Assembly (NCBI GenBank): GCA_030042855.1
Contig: JASHYU010000209.1
Span: 1 to 5,095 of the forward strand
Reading direction: 5' to 3'
DNA: 5,095 bases
From: Thermoplasmata archaeon
GTDB taxonomy: Archaea; Thermoplasmatota; Thermoplasmata; UBA184
The position numbers were made by a program, and so were the translations under genes. Positions 1-4,890 of the stretch are shown here, piece by piece; the first letter of the stretch is position 1, and each line of letters begins with the position of its first letter. Below the pieces are notes generated by a model. The model was not told the origin of the DNA, did no database searches, and saw only the letters and a program-made list of their open reading frames with translations.

Positions 1-206
1 AGGACGGCGTAGATCCCGCCGATGAAGAAGAACACGATCCCGGTCGCGATGTACATGATGCCGATGCGCTTGTGGTCGGTCGTGAAGAGCCAGGTCTTCA
101 CGGTCCGGACGAGCCACGTCCCGTGGTACGAGGCGAGGTAGAGGAGGAACGCCCCGAGCGCGACGATGATCGAGATCTCGACCGTCGGGACCGTGACGTT
201 GGTCAT
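1..206 (-). CDS. coxA: Heme-copper (cytochrome c/quinol) oxidase subunit I, N-terminal part, cut by window edge
   Basis: Only the first 68 codons are present; the gene continues beyond base 1. Subunit I carries the heme a and heme-copper centres that reduce oxygen and pump protons in the cytoplasmic membrane. The family is recognised from the segment at residues 41-52 ([12 protein letters not shown]), the conserved entry to the first core helix of subunit I, followed by the hydrophobic stretch 53-69. None of the metal-binding histidines falls inside the window. Ahead of the TTDHKRIG segment there is an extra hydrophobic stretch at about residues 11-26, which suggests one additional N-terminal helix. 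The ATG start at 206 is supported by a GGAG four bases upstream (211-214) and by a 13-base gap to the stop of the preceding gene. It is the last visible gene of the Rieske/cytochrome b cluster, so it is probably co-transcribed with the quinol-oxidising complex. Whether its electron donor is a c-type cytochrome, a cupredoxin or quinol cannot be told from this fragment. Confidence 0.93.
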   Translation of the reverse strand, partial: MTNVTVPTVEISIIVALGAFLLYLASYHGTWLVRTVKTWLFTTDHKRIGIMYIATGIVFFFIGGIYAV

Positions 207-219
207 CGGACTCCGTCGG

Positions 220-609
220 TCATCCCGCGATAAGGCCCCCTAGTATGTACGCGAGCGCCGCGGCGACGCACACCAGGATCAGGATCCGGAGGAACCGCGC
301 CTGCGACGCCTCCGTGACGGGGCCGGGCGCGGTCGGATGGAAGCGCCGACCGAGCGGCCAGACCCGGTACGTTCGGTCGACGAGGTGCACGATCACCGCC
401 GCCATGATGAACATCAGCCCCACCGCGAGGCCGAACGACTCCTCGACGCCCGGCCCGGTCAAGGGACCGAGCCGGACCACGTAGACGACCAGGATGGCGA
501 TCCCGAGCAGCATCAGCACCATCACGGCGGTGTAGACGTCGAGGACGCGCCCCCGGACGCGTCGGAGCTCGAGCTCCGCAGGATCGGCGAGCGAGGTCGC
601 GCTACTCAA
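220..609 (-). CDS. Small three-helix membrane protein of unknown function between cytochrome b and coxA
   Basis: A 129-residue protein that I do not recognise. Hydrophobic segments at about 24-46, 60-77 and 107-128 predict three membrane helices. The N-terminus is short and charged (residues 11-21), and a basic, proline-containing loop covers about 79-104. There is one histidine in helix 2 (His75), one in the loop (His91) and one cysteine (Cys114). No heme-binding or metal-binding signature is visible. The start is a TTG at 609, supported by a GGAGGGTGA ribosome binding site at 616-624 with a six-base spacer. The first ATG in frame lies inside predicted helix 1 and would destroy it. The start overlaps the stop of the upstream gene by eight bases and the stop is 13 bases before coxA. 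Position suggests an accessory or assembly subunit of the oxidase or of a bc-oxidase supercomplex. That is inference from context only. Confidence 0.8.
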   Translation of the reverse strand: MSSATSLADPAELELRRVRGRVLDVYTAVMVLMLLGIAILVVYVVRLGPLTGPGVEESFGLAVGLMFIMAAVIVHLVDRTYRVWPLGRRFHPTAPGPVTEASQARFLRILILVCVAAALAYILGGLIAG

Positions 610-865
610 AGAGCTTCACCCTCCGCAGGTTGGCGCCGCGGTACCGGTCGACCCGGTAGAGGATCCCGGCGAGGAACAGGAACGCGAGGAACCCGACGAT
701 GGCTCCGCCGACCAGGGGGACCGCGCCGAACGGGTTCCCTCCCCAGATCTGGAAGAGGCCGAAGACGAACGTGGCCCCACCGAGCGTGCCGACGAGCAGG
801 AGGACGAGAAGGATCCCCCAGAGCGGGGCCGTGTTCCACTTCGGTCGCTCCGCGGGCTCACTCAC
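602..865 (-). CDS. Small two-helix membrane protein of unknown function after cytochrome b
   Basis: An 87-residue protein with two predicted membrane helices at about 15-40 and 48-70, joined by a short glycine-rich turn (WGGNPFGA, 41-48). It ends in a strongly basic tail (71-84) that would lie on the cytoplasmic side by the positive-inside rule. No cysteine, histidine or known cofactor motif is present and I do not recognise the family. The GTG start at 865 has GGAGG at 875-879 with a nine-base spacer and overlaps the cytochrome b stop by eight bases (GTGAGTGA), so its translation is probably coupled to that of cytochrome b. The stop overlaps the next gene by eight bases. Its size and placement match the small non-catalytic subunits often encoded beside respiratory cores, but no function can be assigned from sequence. 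Confidence 0.83.
   Translation of the reverse strand: MSEPAERPKWNTAPLWGILLVLLLVGTLGGATFVFGLFQIWGGNPFGAVPLVGGAIVGFLAFLFLAGILYRVDRYRGANLRRVKLFE
616..624 (-). promoter_or_regulatory. Ribosome binding site supporting a TTG start
   Basis: GGAGGGTGA on the minus strand lies six bases before TTG 609. It closely resembles the archaeal/bacterial anti-16S consensus GGAGGTGA and is the main reason to accept the TTG as the start of the 129-residue membrane protein. Confidence 0.75.
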
Positions 866-2207
866 GGCCCATCGCCTCCGAGGCGCCGACGGGCGCGGAC
901 CCGGTCGGACCGGGCGCTGGATACGCGCCCGTGAACGGCATCCCCCGGGCCGCGAGACGGCGCAGGTAGCTGCGGCGGTACCGCCAGTAGAAGAGCGCGA
1001 CCGCGAACCCCGTGACGACGAACAGCGGACCGAGCGTCTCCGCGATGAGCATCGGGGGGATCTGGACCCCCGGGGTCTCGCCGCCCCAGACCGTCATCAG
1101 GATGAAGAACTCGAGCAGCGACGTCCCGATCCAGATGAACACCGGGCGGTCCCGGGGGTGCGTCCGCTTCGTTCGATCGAGGAAGGGGAGGAAAAGCACG
1201 TAGACGATCAGGACGGTCGTGATCCCGATCGCGAGCACGGGGGTGACGCCGATGAAGTCAACGAACTTGAACAGCCAGAGGAAGTACCAGTCGGGCTCGG
1301 TGACCACGCCCGCGGCGGCCGTGTTCCCCGCGTAGGTCTGGAGCGTCCACGGCCAGAGCGCCGCGATCCCGAGGATGAGGCCGATGTAGAGGAGCGCCCA
1401 CTTCGTGATGTACCAGAAGATGTGGGGCATGAACGGGACGCTCGACTTGTCCTCGCGTTCGTTGAACCGCCGACGTTGCGTCGGGTCGGAGGTCGCGGGG
1501 GGCGCGATCCCATGCGACTCGAACAGCGCGATGTGGGCGTAGAGGAGCGCCGCGAGCCCGATCGGGATCAGGACGACGTGCGCGTCGAAGAACCTCGAGA
1601 GGAGCCCCTGGGCGGTGCCGTCCGCTAAGATGAGGGGACCGAGGAGCGGCCCGAACGTGGGGAGGCGCAGCGCGAGGACGAGACCCACGTTCGTCGCATT
1701 GAGGCTGAGCTGCGTGTACGGCAGGAGGTAGCCGGTGAACCCCATCCCGAGGGTCAGGATCAGGAGCAGCGTCCCGACCATCCAGGAGAATTCGCGGGGC
1801 GCCTTGTAGACGCCGAGATAGTACCCGCGGAAGAAGTGGACGAACATGAGGAAGATCATCGCGTACGCGCCGTAGAGGTGGCTCGAGAGGAGGAGCGAGC
1901 CGAGCGGGACGGAGTGGATGATGTAGTAGGTCGAGCACCACGCCGCGGGCGAGACCGAGTAGGTCGCGGCCGGTTGGCCGCACGAGGTGAGCGTCGGCGC
2001 GACGCTCGGCTGGTAGTAGAGGAGGAGGAGCGCCCCCGTCACGACCTGGAAGAGGAACGCGTTGACGACGAACGCGCCGGTCCAGTACGAGGGCTTGAAC
2101 GTGAACTCGGGCTGGGGCCGGAGGGCCCACTTCTTCATCGACGTGCGGTCCTCGACGAACCCCCAGATCCGGTTGAGGGTCCGGTTGTACCAGTTCGAGA
2201 ACGTCAC
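858..2207 (-). CDS. petB: Cytochrome b subunit of a bc-type quinol-oxidising complex (full-length, eight helices)
   Basis: A 449-residue diheme cytochrome b (also called qcrB), which oxidises quinol and passes electrons to the Rieske protein while recycling others across the membrane. Hydrophobic segments at about 43-65, 103-130, 138-163, 207-231, 263-289, 315-342, 355-376 and 383-409 fit the eight helices A-H, so the b6-like and subunit-IV-like halves are one chain. The four expected heme ligands are His110 and His124 in helix B (13 residues between) and His210 and His225 in helix D (14 between, the b6f-like spacing). The Qo-site motif is PDWY at 305-308 rather than PEWY. The loop between helices A and B has two cysteines (76, 91). 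The C-terminal tail after about 410 is basic, then Pro/Gly/Ala-rich. The start is GTG at 2207, 13 bases after the Rieske stop, with a purine-rich AGGGGG at 2216-2221 overlapping that stop. Identity is secure; only the start codon is less certain. Confidence 0.97.
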   Translation of the reverse strand: MTFSNWYNRTLNRIWGFVEDRTSMKKWALRPQPEFTFKPSYWTGAFVVNAFLFQVVTGALLLLYYQPSVAPTLTSCGQPAATYSVSPAAWCSTYYIIHSVPLGSLLLSSHLYGAYAMIFLMFVHFFRGYYLGVYKAPREFSWMVGTLLLILTLGMGFTGYLLPYTQLSLNATNVGLVLALRLPTFGPLLGPLILADGTAQGLLSRFFDAHVVLIPIGLAALLYAHIALFESHGIAPPATSDPTQRRRFNEREDKSSVPFMPHIFWYITKWALLYIGLILGIAALWPWTLQTYAGNTAAAGVVTEPDWYFLWLFKFVDFIGVTPVLAIGITTVLIVYVLFLPFLDRTKRTHPRDRPVFIWIGTSLLEFFILMTVWGGETPGVQIPPMLIAETLGPLFVVTGFAVALFYWRYRRSYLRRLAARGMPFTGAYPAPGPTGSAPVGASEAMGRE

Positions 2208-2220
2208 CGACCGAGCCCCC

Positions 2221-3057
2221 TCAGGTGATGTTGCAGAGAATGATCGGCGTCTGCTTCGCGAGCTGGGAGGTCGTGCCCACGCCGTAGTCGCCCTGGAGGG
2301 TGTTGAGGTGCCCGTTCACCGGGGCGCTCCCCGGCGTCATCCCGTACGCGTAGATGTTCTCGGCCGAGTCGGTCTCGAGCAGGACCTGGGGGAGGGGGAT
2401 CACCGCGGGACCCGTGAGGTTCCCCGCCTTGTCCGCGGCGTCGTAGGTCGATCCGTGGCACGAGCAGTGGATGTAGAACGTCTTCCCGCCCGGCGTCTGG
2501 GGGCACGTTCCGGGCGGGTAGAACGAGATCGCGGGGATCGGGCAGCCGAGATGCTGGCAGATCCCGCTGTACGCGACGATCGAGCTGTGCGTCCCGATCC
2601 CGTAGGGAACGTTCTCGGCGCCGTTGGTCTGGTTCGAGTTCGGCGTGCCCGAGGCCGGGTAGAGATTGAGGAGGAAGTTGGGCTCGTTCAGGAGCGGGTA
2701 GTAGAAGAAGACGTCCTGGCTCGTCTCGACGTTGTACTCCGCCTCGACCTTCGGGACGGTGAGCGGGCTCCCGTCGACGTCGAGGAGCTGGACCTTCGGG
2801 TACGCCGAGATGCCGACCGTGGGCGGCTGGACGTACTGGAGCGCGCCCCCGGCGAGCCCGCCCGCCCCCGCGGCGACGAGCCCCGCGACCGCGACCATCT
2901 TCAGGATGTTGCGCTTCGTCTCGTCGACGTCGTCGTCCTCGTTCCGCGGACCGACCGACGCGACCCGTCGGATCTGACCGAGCGGCATCCCGAACGGGTT
3001 CGGCCGGCCCGCGCTGATCCGGCTCGCCGGCGCGTACAGCGACTCCCCCGGCCTCAC
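2221..3057 (-). CDS. petA: Rieske [2Fe-2S] protein of the bc-type complex, with Tat-like signal anchor
   Basis: A 278-residue Rieske protein (also called qcrA), which takes one electron from quinol at the cytochrome b Qo site. Cluster motif I is CQHLGC (167-172) and motif II is CSCH (198-201). Cys167, His169, Cys198 and His201 are the predicted ligands, and Cys172-Cys200 the usual disulfide. The GPA turn follows at 216-218. The export signal is TKRNILK (47-53) followed by a hydrophobic, Gly/Ala-rich helix at about 54-76. The twin-arginine pair is therefore Lys48-Arg49. About 45 mostly polar residues, with an acidic run at 40-46, precede the signal. Cys185 and Cys275 are additional. The 25 residues between Cys172 and Cys198 make a longer loop than in typical mitochondrial Rieske proteins. 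The GTG start at 3057 has GGAGG at 3063-3067 with a five-base spacer and overlaps the upstream stop by four bases (GTGA). It is encoded downstream of the Tat genes and just upstream of cytochrome b. Confidence 0.97.
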   Translation of the reverse strand: MRPGESLYAPASRISAGRPNPFGMPLGQIRRVASVGPRNEDDDVDETKRNILKMVAVAGLVAAGAGGLAGGALQYVQPPTVGISAYPKVQLLDVDGSPLTVPKVEAEYNVETSQDVFFYYPLLNEPNFLLNLYPASGTPNSNQTNGAENVPYGIGTHSSIVAYSGICQHLGCPIPAISFYPPGTCPQTPGGKTFYIHCSCHGSTYDAADKAGNLTGPAVIPLPQVLLETDSAENIYAYGMTPGSAPVNGHLNTLQGDYGVGTTSQLAKQTPIILCNIT

Positions 3058-3239
3058 AGCGTCCTCCCCGAGGTGTCGGAGACGGCGTCGTCGACCCCGG
3101 CCGGTGTCGGGATCGGGGCATCGCCGGGCAGCTCGGCGTGCTCGCTCCCGCGGTAGACGACCCAGATGATGCCGATCCCCATCAGCACCACGAGGATCTC
3201 GGTCAACTGCACGATCTCGTCCGGTCCGAGCCCGCTCAT
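3054..3239 (-). CDS. Small one-helix membrane protein of unknown function before the Rieske gene
   Basis: A 61-residue protein with one predicted membrane helix at about 9-29 (the helix core is rich in Ile, Val and Leu, followed by WVVYR) and a polar, acidic C-terminal tail containing PIPTP at 42-46. No cofactor motif is visible and I do not recognise a family. The ATG at 3239 is chosen because GGAGG lies at 3247-3251 with a seven-base spacer and because ATG and the preceding TGA form an ATGA overlap (3236-3239). An in-frame start at 3287 would overlap the upstream gene by 52 bases. Its stop overlaps the Rieske start by four bases. Lying between the Tat-like gene and Rieske, it could be a small subunit of the bc complex or an assembly factor; this is inferred from position alone. 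Confidence 0.75.
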   Translation of the reverse strand: MSGLGPDEIVQLTEILVVLMGIGIIWVVYRGSEHAELPGDAPIPTPAGVDDAVSDTSGRTL

Positions 3240-3640
3240 CGGGTGACCTCCCACTCGCTCGGCGCGACGGGCATCGTCATCGACCACGTCGGAACGGGGG
3301 CTCCTCCCGTCCAGGGGGAGAGCGGCGGCGGCACGGGGGCGGGCGGAGGCGCGGGCACCGTCCCCGGCGGGGCCCGCACGGCCGCCGGGATGCCGGTCCG
3401 CTGGGTGGGCACGGGATCAATCCCGAGCAGCATCCCCCGGACGGTCAGCGGCGCGCCGGCCGGGAGCGGCGGGAGATCGGCGGCCCGCGAGAATTCCCCG
3501 AGGAGTTCCTGCTTCAACTGACCGGCGCGACCATACCAGCGCCCGAGCGTTCGCAGGACCTGACCGGTGTCCTTCCCCAAGAGGAGGAAGAGCGCGGCAG
3601 CGAGGATGATCAGCCAGTCGACGTCCGAGAAGAGCGCCAT
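3236..3640 (-). CDS. TatA/TatB-like protein with proline-rich cytoplasmic tail
   Basis: A 134-residue protein with the TatA/B layout: a short N-terminal hydrophobic helix (about 9-22), a Leu-Gly hinge (21-22), then an amphipathic basic helix (about 27-53). Its beginning, DVDWLIILA at 6-14, closely parallels DDWLIIAVV in the TatA encoded upstream at 4585-4794, which suggests paralogy. The usual Phe-Gly hinge and the following proline of TatA are absent. The remainder (about 57-134) is dominated by Pro, Ala, Gly and Val, with several consecutive prolines around 97-106, and is probably disordered and cytoplasmic. It starts at ATG 3640, four bases after the tatC stop, with GGGGTGA at 3645-3651 spanning that stop. 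In a translocase it could take the TatB-like receptor role, or be a second pore-forming TatA. Assignment to the family is likely; the A versus B role is not decided by the sequence. Confidence 0.77.
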   Translation of the reverse strand: MALFSDVDWLIILAAALFLLLGKDTGQVLRTLGRWYGRAGQLKQELLGEFSRAADLPPLPAGAPLTVRGMLLGIDPVPTQRTGIPAAVRAPPGTVPAPPPAPVPPPLSPWTGGAPVPTWSMTMPVAPSEWEVTR

Positions 3641-3644
3641 CGGC

Positions 3645-4478
3645 TCACCCCGCCCCCGCGGCGAGCGGCGGGGCCGCCCGCCGTACTCGCGCGCGCTCCC
3701 AGCGTCCGGCGAAGAACGCCCCCCCGAAGTACAGGCCGATCATCGGGGTCGCGATGAGGAGCATCGTGATCCCCGAGTTGTCGGGGGTCACGATCATCCC
3801 GAAGACCAGCGCCCCGAGGATCGCGGCGCGCCAGTGCTGGCGCCACGCGCTCGACGGGACGGCCCCGAGCCGGGTCAGCGCGTAGATGAAGACCGGCAGT
3901 TCGAAGACGACCCCGAAGGCGAGCGAGTAGAGCAGGGCGAACGTGACGAACTGTTGGACCCCGAGCACCGGCTCGAGCCCCATCGCCGCGACGTAGCGGA
4001 ACAACAGGAGGAACGTGAACGGGGTGAGCAGCAGCAAGCCGGCGGCCGTGCCGATCGCGAAGAGGACGGTCGCCGGGATCCCGATGGTGCGCAGGAGCTG
4101 CCGCTCGTTCTTGCGGAGCGCGGGCACGAGGAACACGCCGACCTCGTGGACAATCCACGGCATGCCGACAATCGCGGTGACCAGGAGGCCGATCTCCATC
4201 TGGACCATGACGGAGTCTCCGACCCCGACGTTGAGGAGCTCGACGCCCGGCGGGAGCATCCACGCGACCATCACGTGGAACACCTGGGCCGTCACGTTGT
4301 AGAACGGGCTCGGCCAAGGGTACGCGAAGGGGACGGCGGTCCCACCGAGGGAAAGCGACACGGGTCGCAGCTCGAACAGGAGCAGGAACCCGAAGATCCC
4401 GGCGAGGACGACGAAGATCCGCACGAGCCGGCGCCGGACCTCCCCGAGGACCTCGAGGATCCGGCTGAGCTCGCCCAT
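3645..4478 (-). CDS. tatC: Twin-arginine translocase subunit TatC
   Basis: A 277-residue polytopic membrane protein, the Tat signal-peptide receptor. The N-terminal GEVRRRL (12-18) corresponds to the LIELRKRL region of E. coli TatC, with Glu13 at the signal-binding glutamate. The segment MPWIVHEVGVFLVPALRKNE (106-125) matches the conserved cytoplasmic loop and helix start, with Glu125 in the place of E. coli Glu103. FGVVFELPVF (188-197) and FGMIVTPD (226-233) match the later conserved blocks. Length is a little above that of E. coli TatC. Two adjacent starts are possible, TTG at 4481 and ATG at 4478. ATG is preferred because GGAGG (4485-4489) lies six bases away, against three for TTG. The stop is four bases before the TatA/B-like gene. 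With tatA upstream it gives a minimal Tat translocase directly ahead of its likely Rieske substrate. The 106-base gap to tatA contains inverted repeats and a tiny open frame. Confidence 0.96.
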   Translation of the reverse strand: MGELSRILEVLGEVRRRLVRIFVVLAGIFGFLLLFELRPVSLSLGGTAVPFAYPWPSPFYNVTAQVFHVMVAWMLPPGVELLNVGVGDSVMVQMEIGLLVTAIVGMPWIVHEVGVFLVPALRKNERQLLRTIGIPATVLFAIGTAAGLLLLTPFTFLLLFRYVAAMGLEPVLGVQQFVTFALLYSLAFGVVFELPVFIYALTRLGAVPSSAWRQHWRAAILGALVFGMIVTPDNSGITMLLIATPMIGLYFGGAFFAGRWERARVRRAAPPLAAGAG

Positions 4479-4564
4479 CAACGTCCTCCGGCGGGCGGCT
4501 CGGTCGGCCGGCGGGGTCCGACCGACTCCCTCGGCGGACCGAACGCGTCTCCTCCCTCGGACAT
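4478..4564 (-). CDS. Possible 28-codon leader ORF overlapping the tatC start (speculative)
   Basis: In the gap between tatA and tatC, an ATG at 4564 opens a 28-codon frame whose TGA overlaps the tatC ATG by one base (TGATG at 4476-4480). The product would be polar and rich in Pro, Gly and Arg, beginning MSEGGDAFGPP, with no hydrophobic segment. There is no convincing ribosome binding site before the ATG. Several codons end in A or T, a weaker third-position bias than in the neighbouring genes. The TGATG junction would suit translational coupling to tatC, but an open frame of this length is easily produced by chance in GC-rich DNA. I list it only as a candidate leader peptide. Confidence 0.15.
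   Translation of the reverse strand: MSEGGDAFGPPRESVGPRRPTEPPAGGR
4485..4489 (-). promoter_or_regulatory. Ribosome binding site deciding the tatC start
   Basis: GGAGG on the minus strand lies six bases before ATG 4478 but only three before the alternative TTG 4481, which favours the ATG. Confidence 0.7.
4500..4525. repeat. Inverted repeat in the tatA-tatC gap
   Basis: The arms TCGGTCGG (4500-4507) and CCGACCGA (4518-4525) are perfectly complementary over eight bases with a ten-base loop. A second pairing, GGTCCG (4515-4520) with CGGACC (4535-4540), uses part of the same sequence and would be mutually exclusive with the first. No T-run follows, so it is not a classical terminator. It could slow read-through between tatA and tatC or protect an mRNA end. 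Chance pairing is a real alternative in DNA of this composition. Confidence 0.4.
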
Positions 4565-4584
4565 GCCGGGACGCGGAACCCGGA

Positions 4585-4794
4585 CTAGTGTCCCGCCTCG
4601 GGCGGCGCGGACGCGCCCGCGGCGGAGCGGGCCTGCTCGGCCTGTAGCTCGCGCTCGCTCTCGGCTCGGCCTTTCTTGAACTCGCCGACCGAGCGGCCCA
4701 GGTTATGCGCCAGCTGCGGGATCTTGCTGGAACCGTAGAACAGGATCCCGGCCACCACGGCGATGATCAACCAGTCGTCGATAGAGTCGAACAC
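4585..4794 (-). CDS. tatA: Twin-arginine translocase subunit TatA
   Basis: A 69-residue protein with the full TatA pattern: a short N-terminal membrane helix (about 8-20), the hinge YGSSKIP (20-26), where the common FG is YG, and an amphipathic helix including LGRSVGEFKKG (32-42). The C-terminal tail (about 43-69) is polar and Ala/Glu-rich. TatA oligomers form or thin the membrane path for folded proteins delivered to TatC. The start is GTG at 4794, with GGAGGGGA at 4799-4806 upstream. That site lies in the 3' arm of a perfect 8-bp inverted repeat (4798-4821), so translation may be modulated by RNA structure. It is probably the first gene of the Tat/respiratory cluster, since a 102-base gap separates it from the gene upstream. 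A paralogous TatA/B-like gene lies two genes downstream. Confidence 0.92.
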   Translation of the reverse strand: MFDSIDDWLIIAVVAGILFYGSSKIPQLAHNLGRSVGEFKKGRAESERELQAEQARSAAGASAPPEAGH

Positions 4795-4797
4795 CGT

Positions 4798-4821
4798 CTC
4801 CCCTCCGCCGCACGAGGGGAG
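4798..4821 (-). promoter_or_regulatory. Perfect 8-bp hairpin masking the tatA ribosome binding site
   Basis: On the plus strand the arms are CTCCCCTC (4798-4805) and GAGGGGAG (4814-4821), separated by eight bases. In the tatA transcript the 3' arm contains the GGAGGGGA ribosome binding site and ends three bases before the GTG start. A folded stem would hide the site and an open one would expose it. The function is inferred; the complementarity is read directly. If transcription starts inside the repeat, the stem cannot form. Confidence 0.5.
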
Positions 4822-4841
4822 GGGGGGTCGATATGGCGTTC

Positions 4842-4864
4842 GTACGGCCGGACCGGAGCCGTAC
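4842..4864. repeat. Inverted repeat in the tatA upstream region, possible operator
   Basis: GTACGGC (4842-4848) and GCCGTAC (4858-4864) are perfect inverted copies around a nine-base centre. The right arm overlaps a second near-palindrome, CCGTA-CC-TACGG (4859-4870). The same short TACGG word therefore appears three times in both orientations within 30 bases, as in some dimeric regulator sites. No matching regulator is visible in the window. Confidence 0.4.
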
Positions 4865-4883
4865 CTACGGTGCGGACGGCGGG

Positions 4884-4890
4884 TAGATAA
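4884..4890 (-). promoter_or_regulatory. Candidate TATA-like box for tatA (weak)
   Basis: TTATCTA on the minus strand is one of only two AT-rich tracts in the tatA upstream region. If used as an archaeal TATA box, transcription would start near 4860 and the leader would be about 65 bases. The other tract, CATAT around 4830-4835, would give a leader of about a dozen bases. Neither has a clear purine-rich BRE element next to it. Confidence 0.25.

Noticed and set aside
699..1628. Plus-strand open frame (309 codons) opposite cytochrome b
   Set aside because: Antisense shadow with a low-complexity charged product and no recognisable motif.
1258..2130. Second minus-strand frame inside cytochrome b
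   Set aside because: Arg/Pro/His-rich frame-shifted reading of the cytochrome b gene, whose own frame carries all heme ligands.
2455..2470. CSCHGS as a c-type heme site
   Set aside because: The spacing is C-S-C-H, not CxxCH with two heme-linking cysteines, and it is plainly the second Rieske cluster motif.
2965..2970. RR pair at Rieske residues 30-31 as the Tat motif
   Set aside because: It is followed by VASVGPRNEDDD, acidic rather than hydrophobic, and the membrane helix begins only 23 residues later, next to the KR motif.
2062..3156. Long plus-strand open frame (364 codons) opposite Rieske and cytochrome b
   Set aside because: Its product is Arg/Asp/Val-rich with no domain, and it lies antisense to two securely identified genes. 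GC-rich DNA with few stop codons produces such shadows.
3240..3287. Upstream in-frame extension of the 61-residue protein to 3287
   Set aside because: It would overlap the TatA/B-like gene by 52 bases, has charged sequence not needed by the helix, and passes over a near-perfect ribosome binding site for ATG 3239.
3567..4679. Long plus-strand open frame (370 codons) opposite tatC
   Set aside because: Highly charged Arg/Glu/Asp low-complexity product, antisense to a clear tatC; a compositional shadow.
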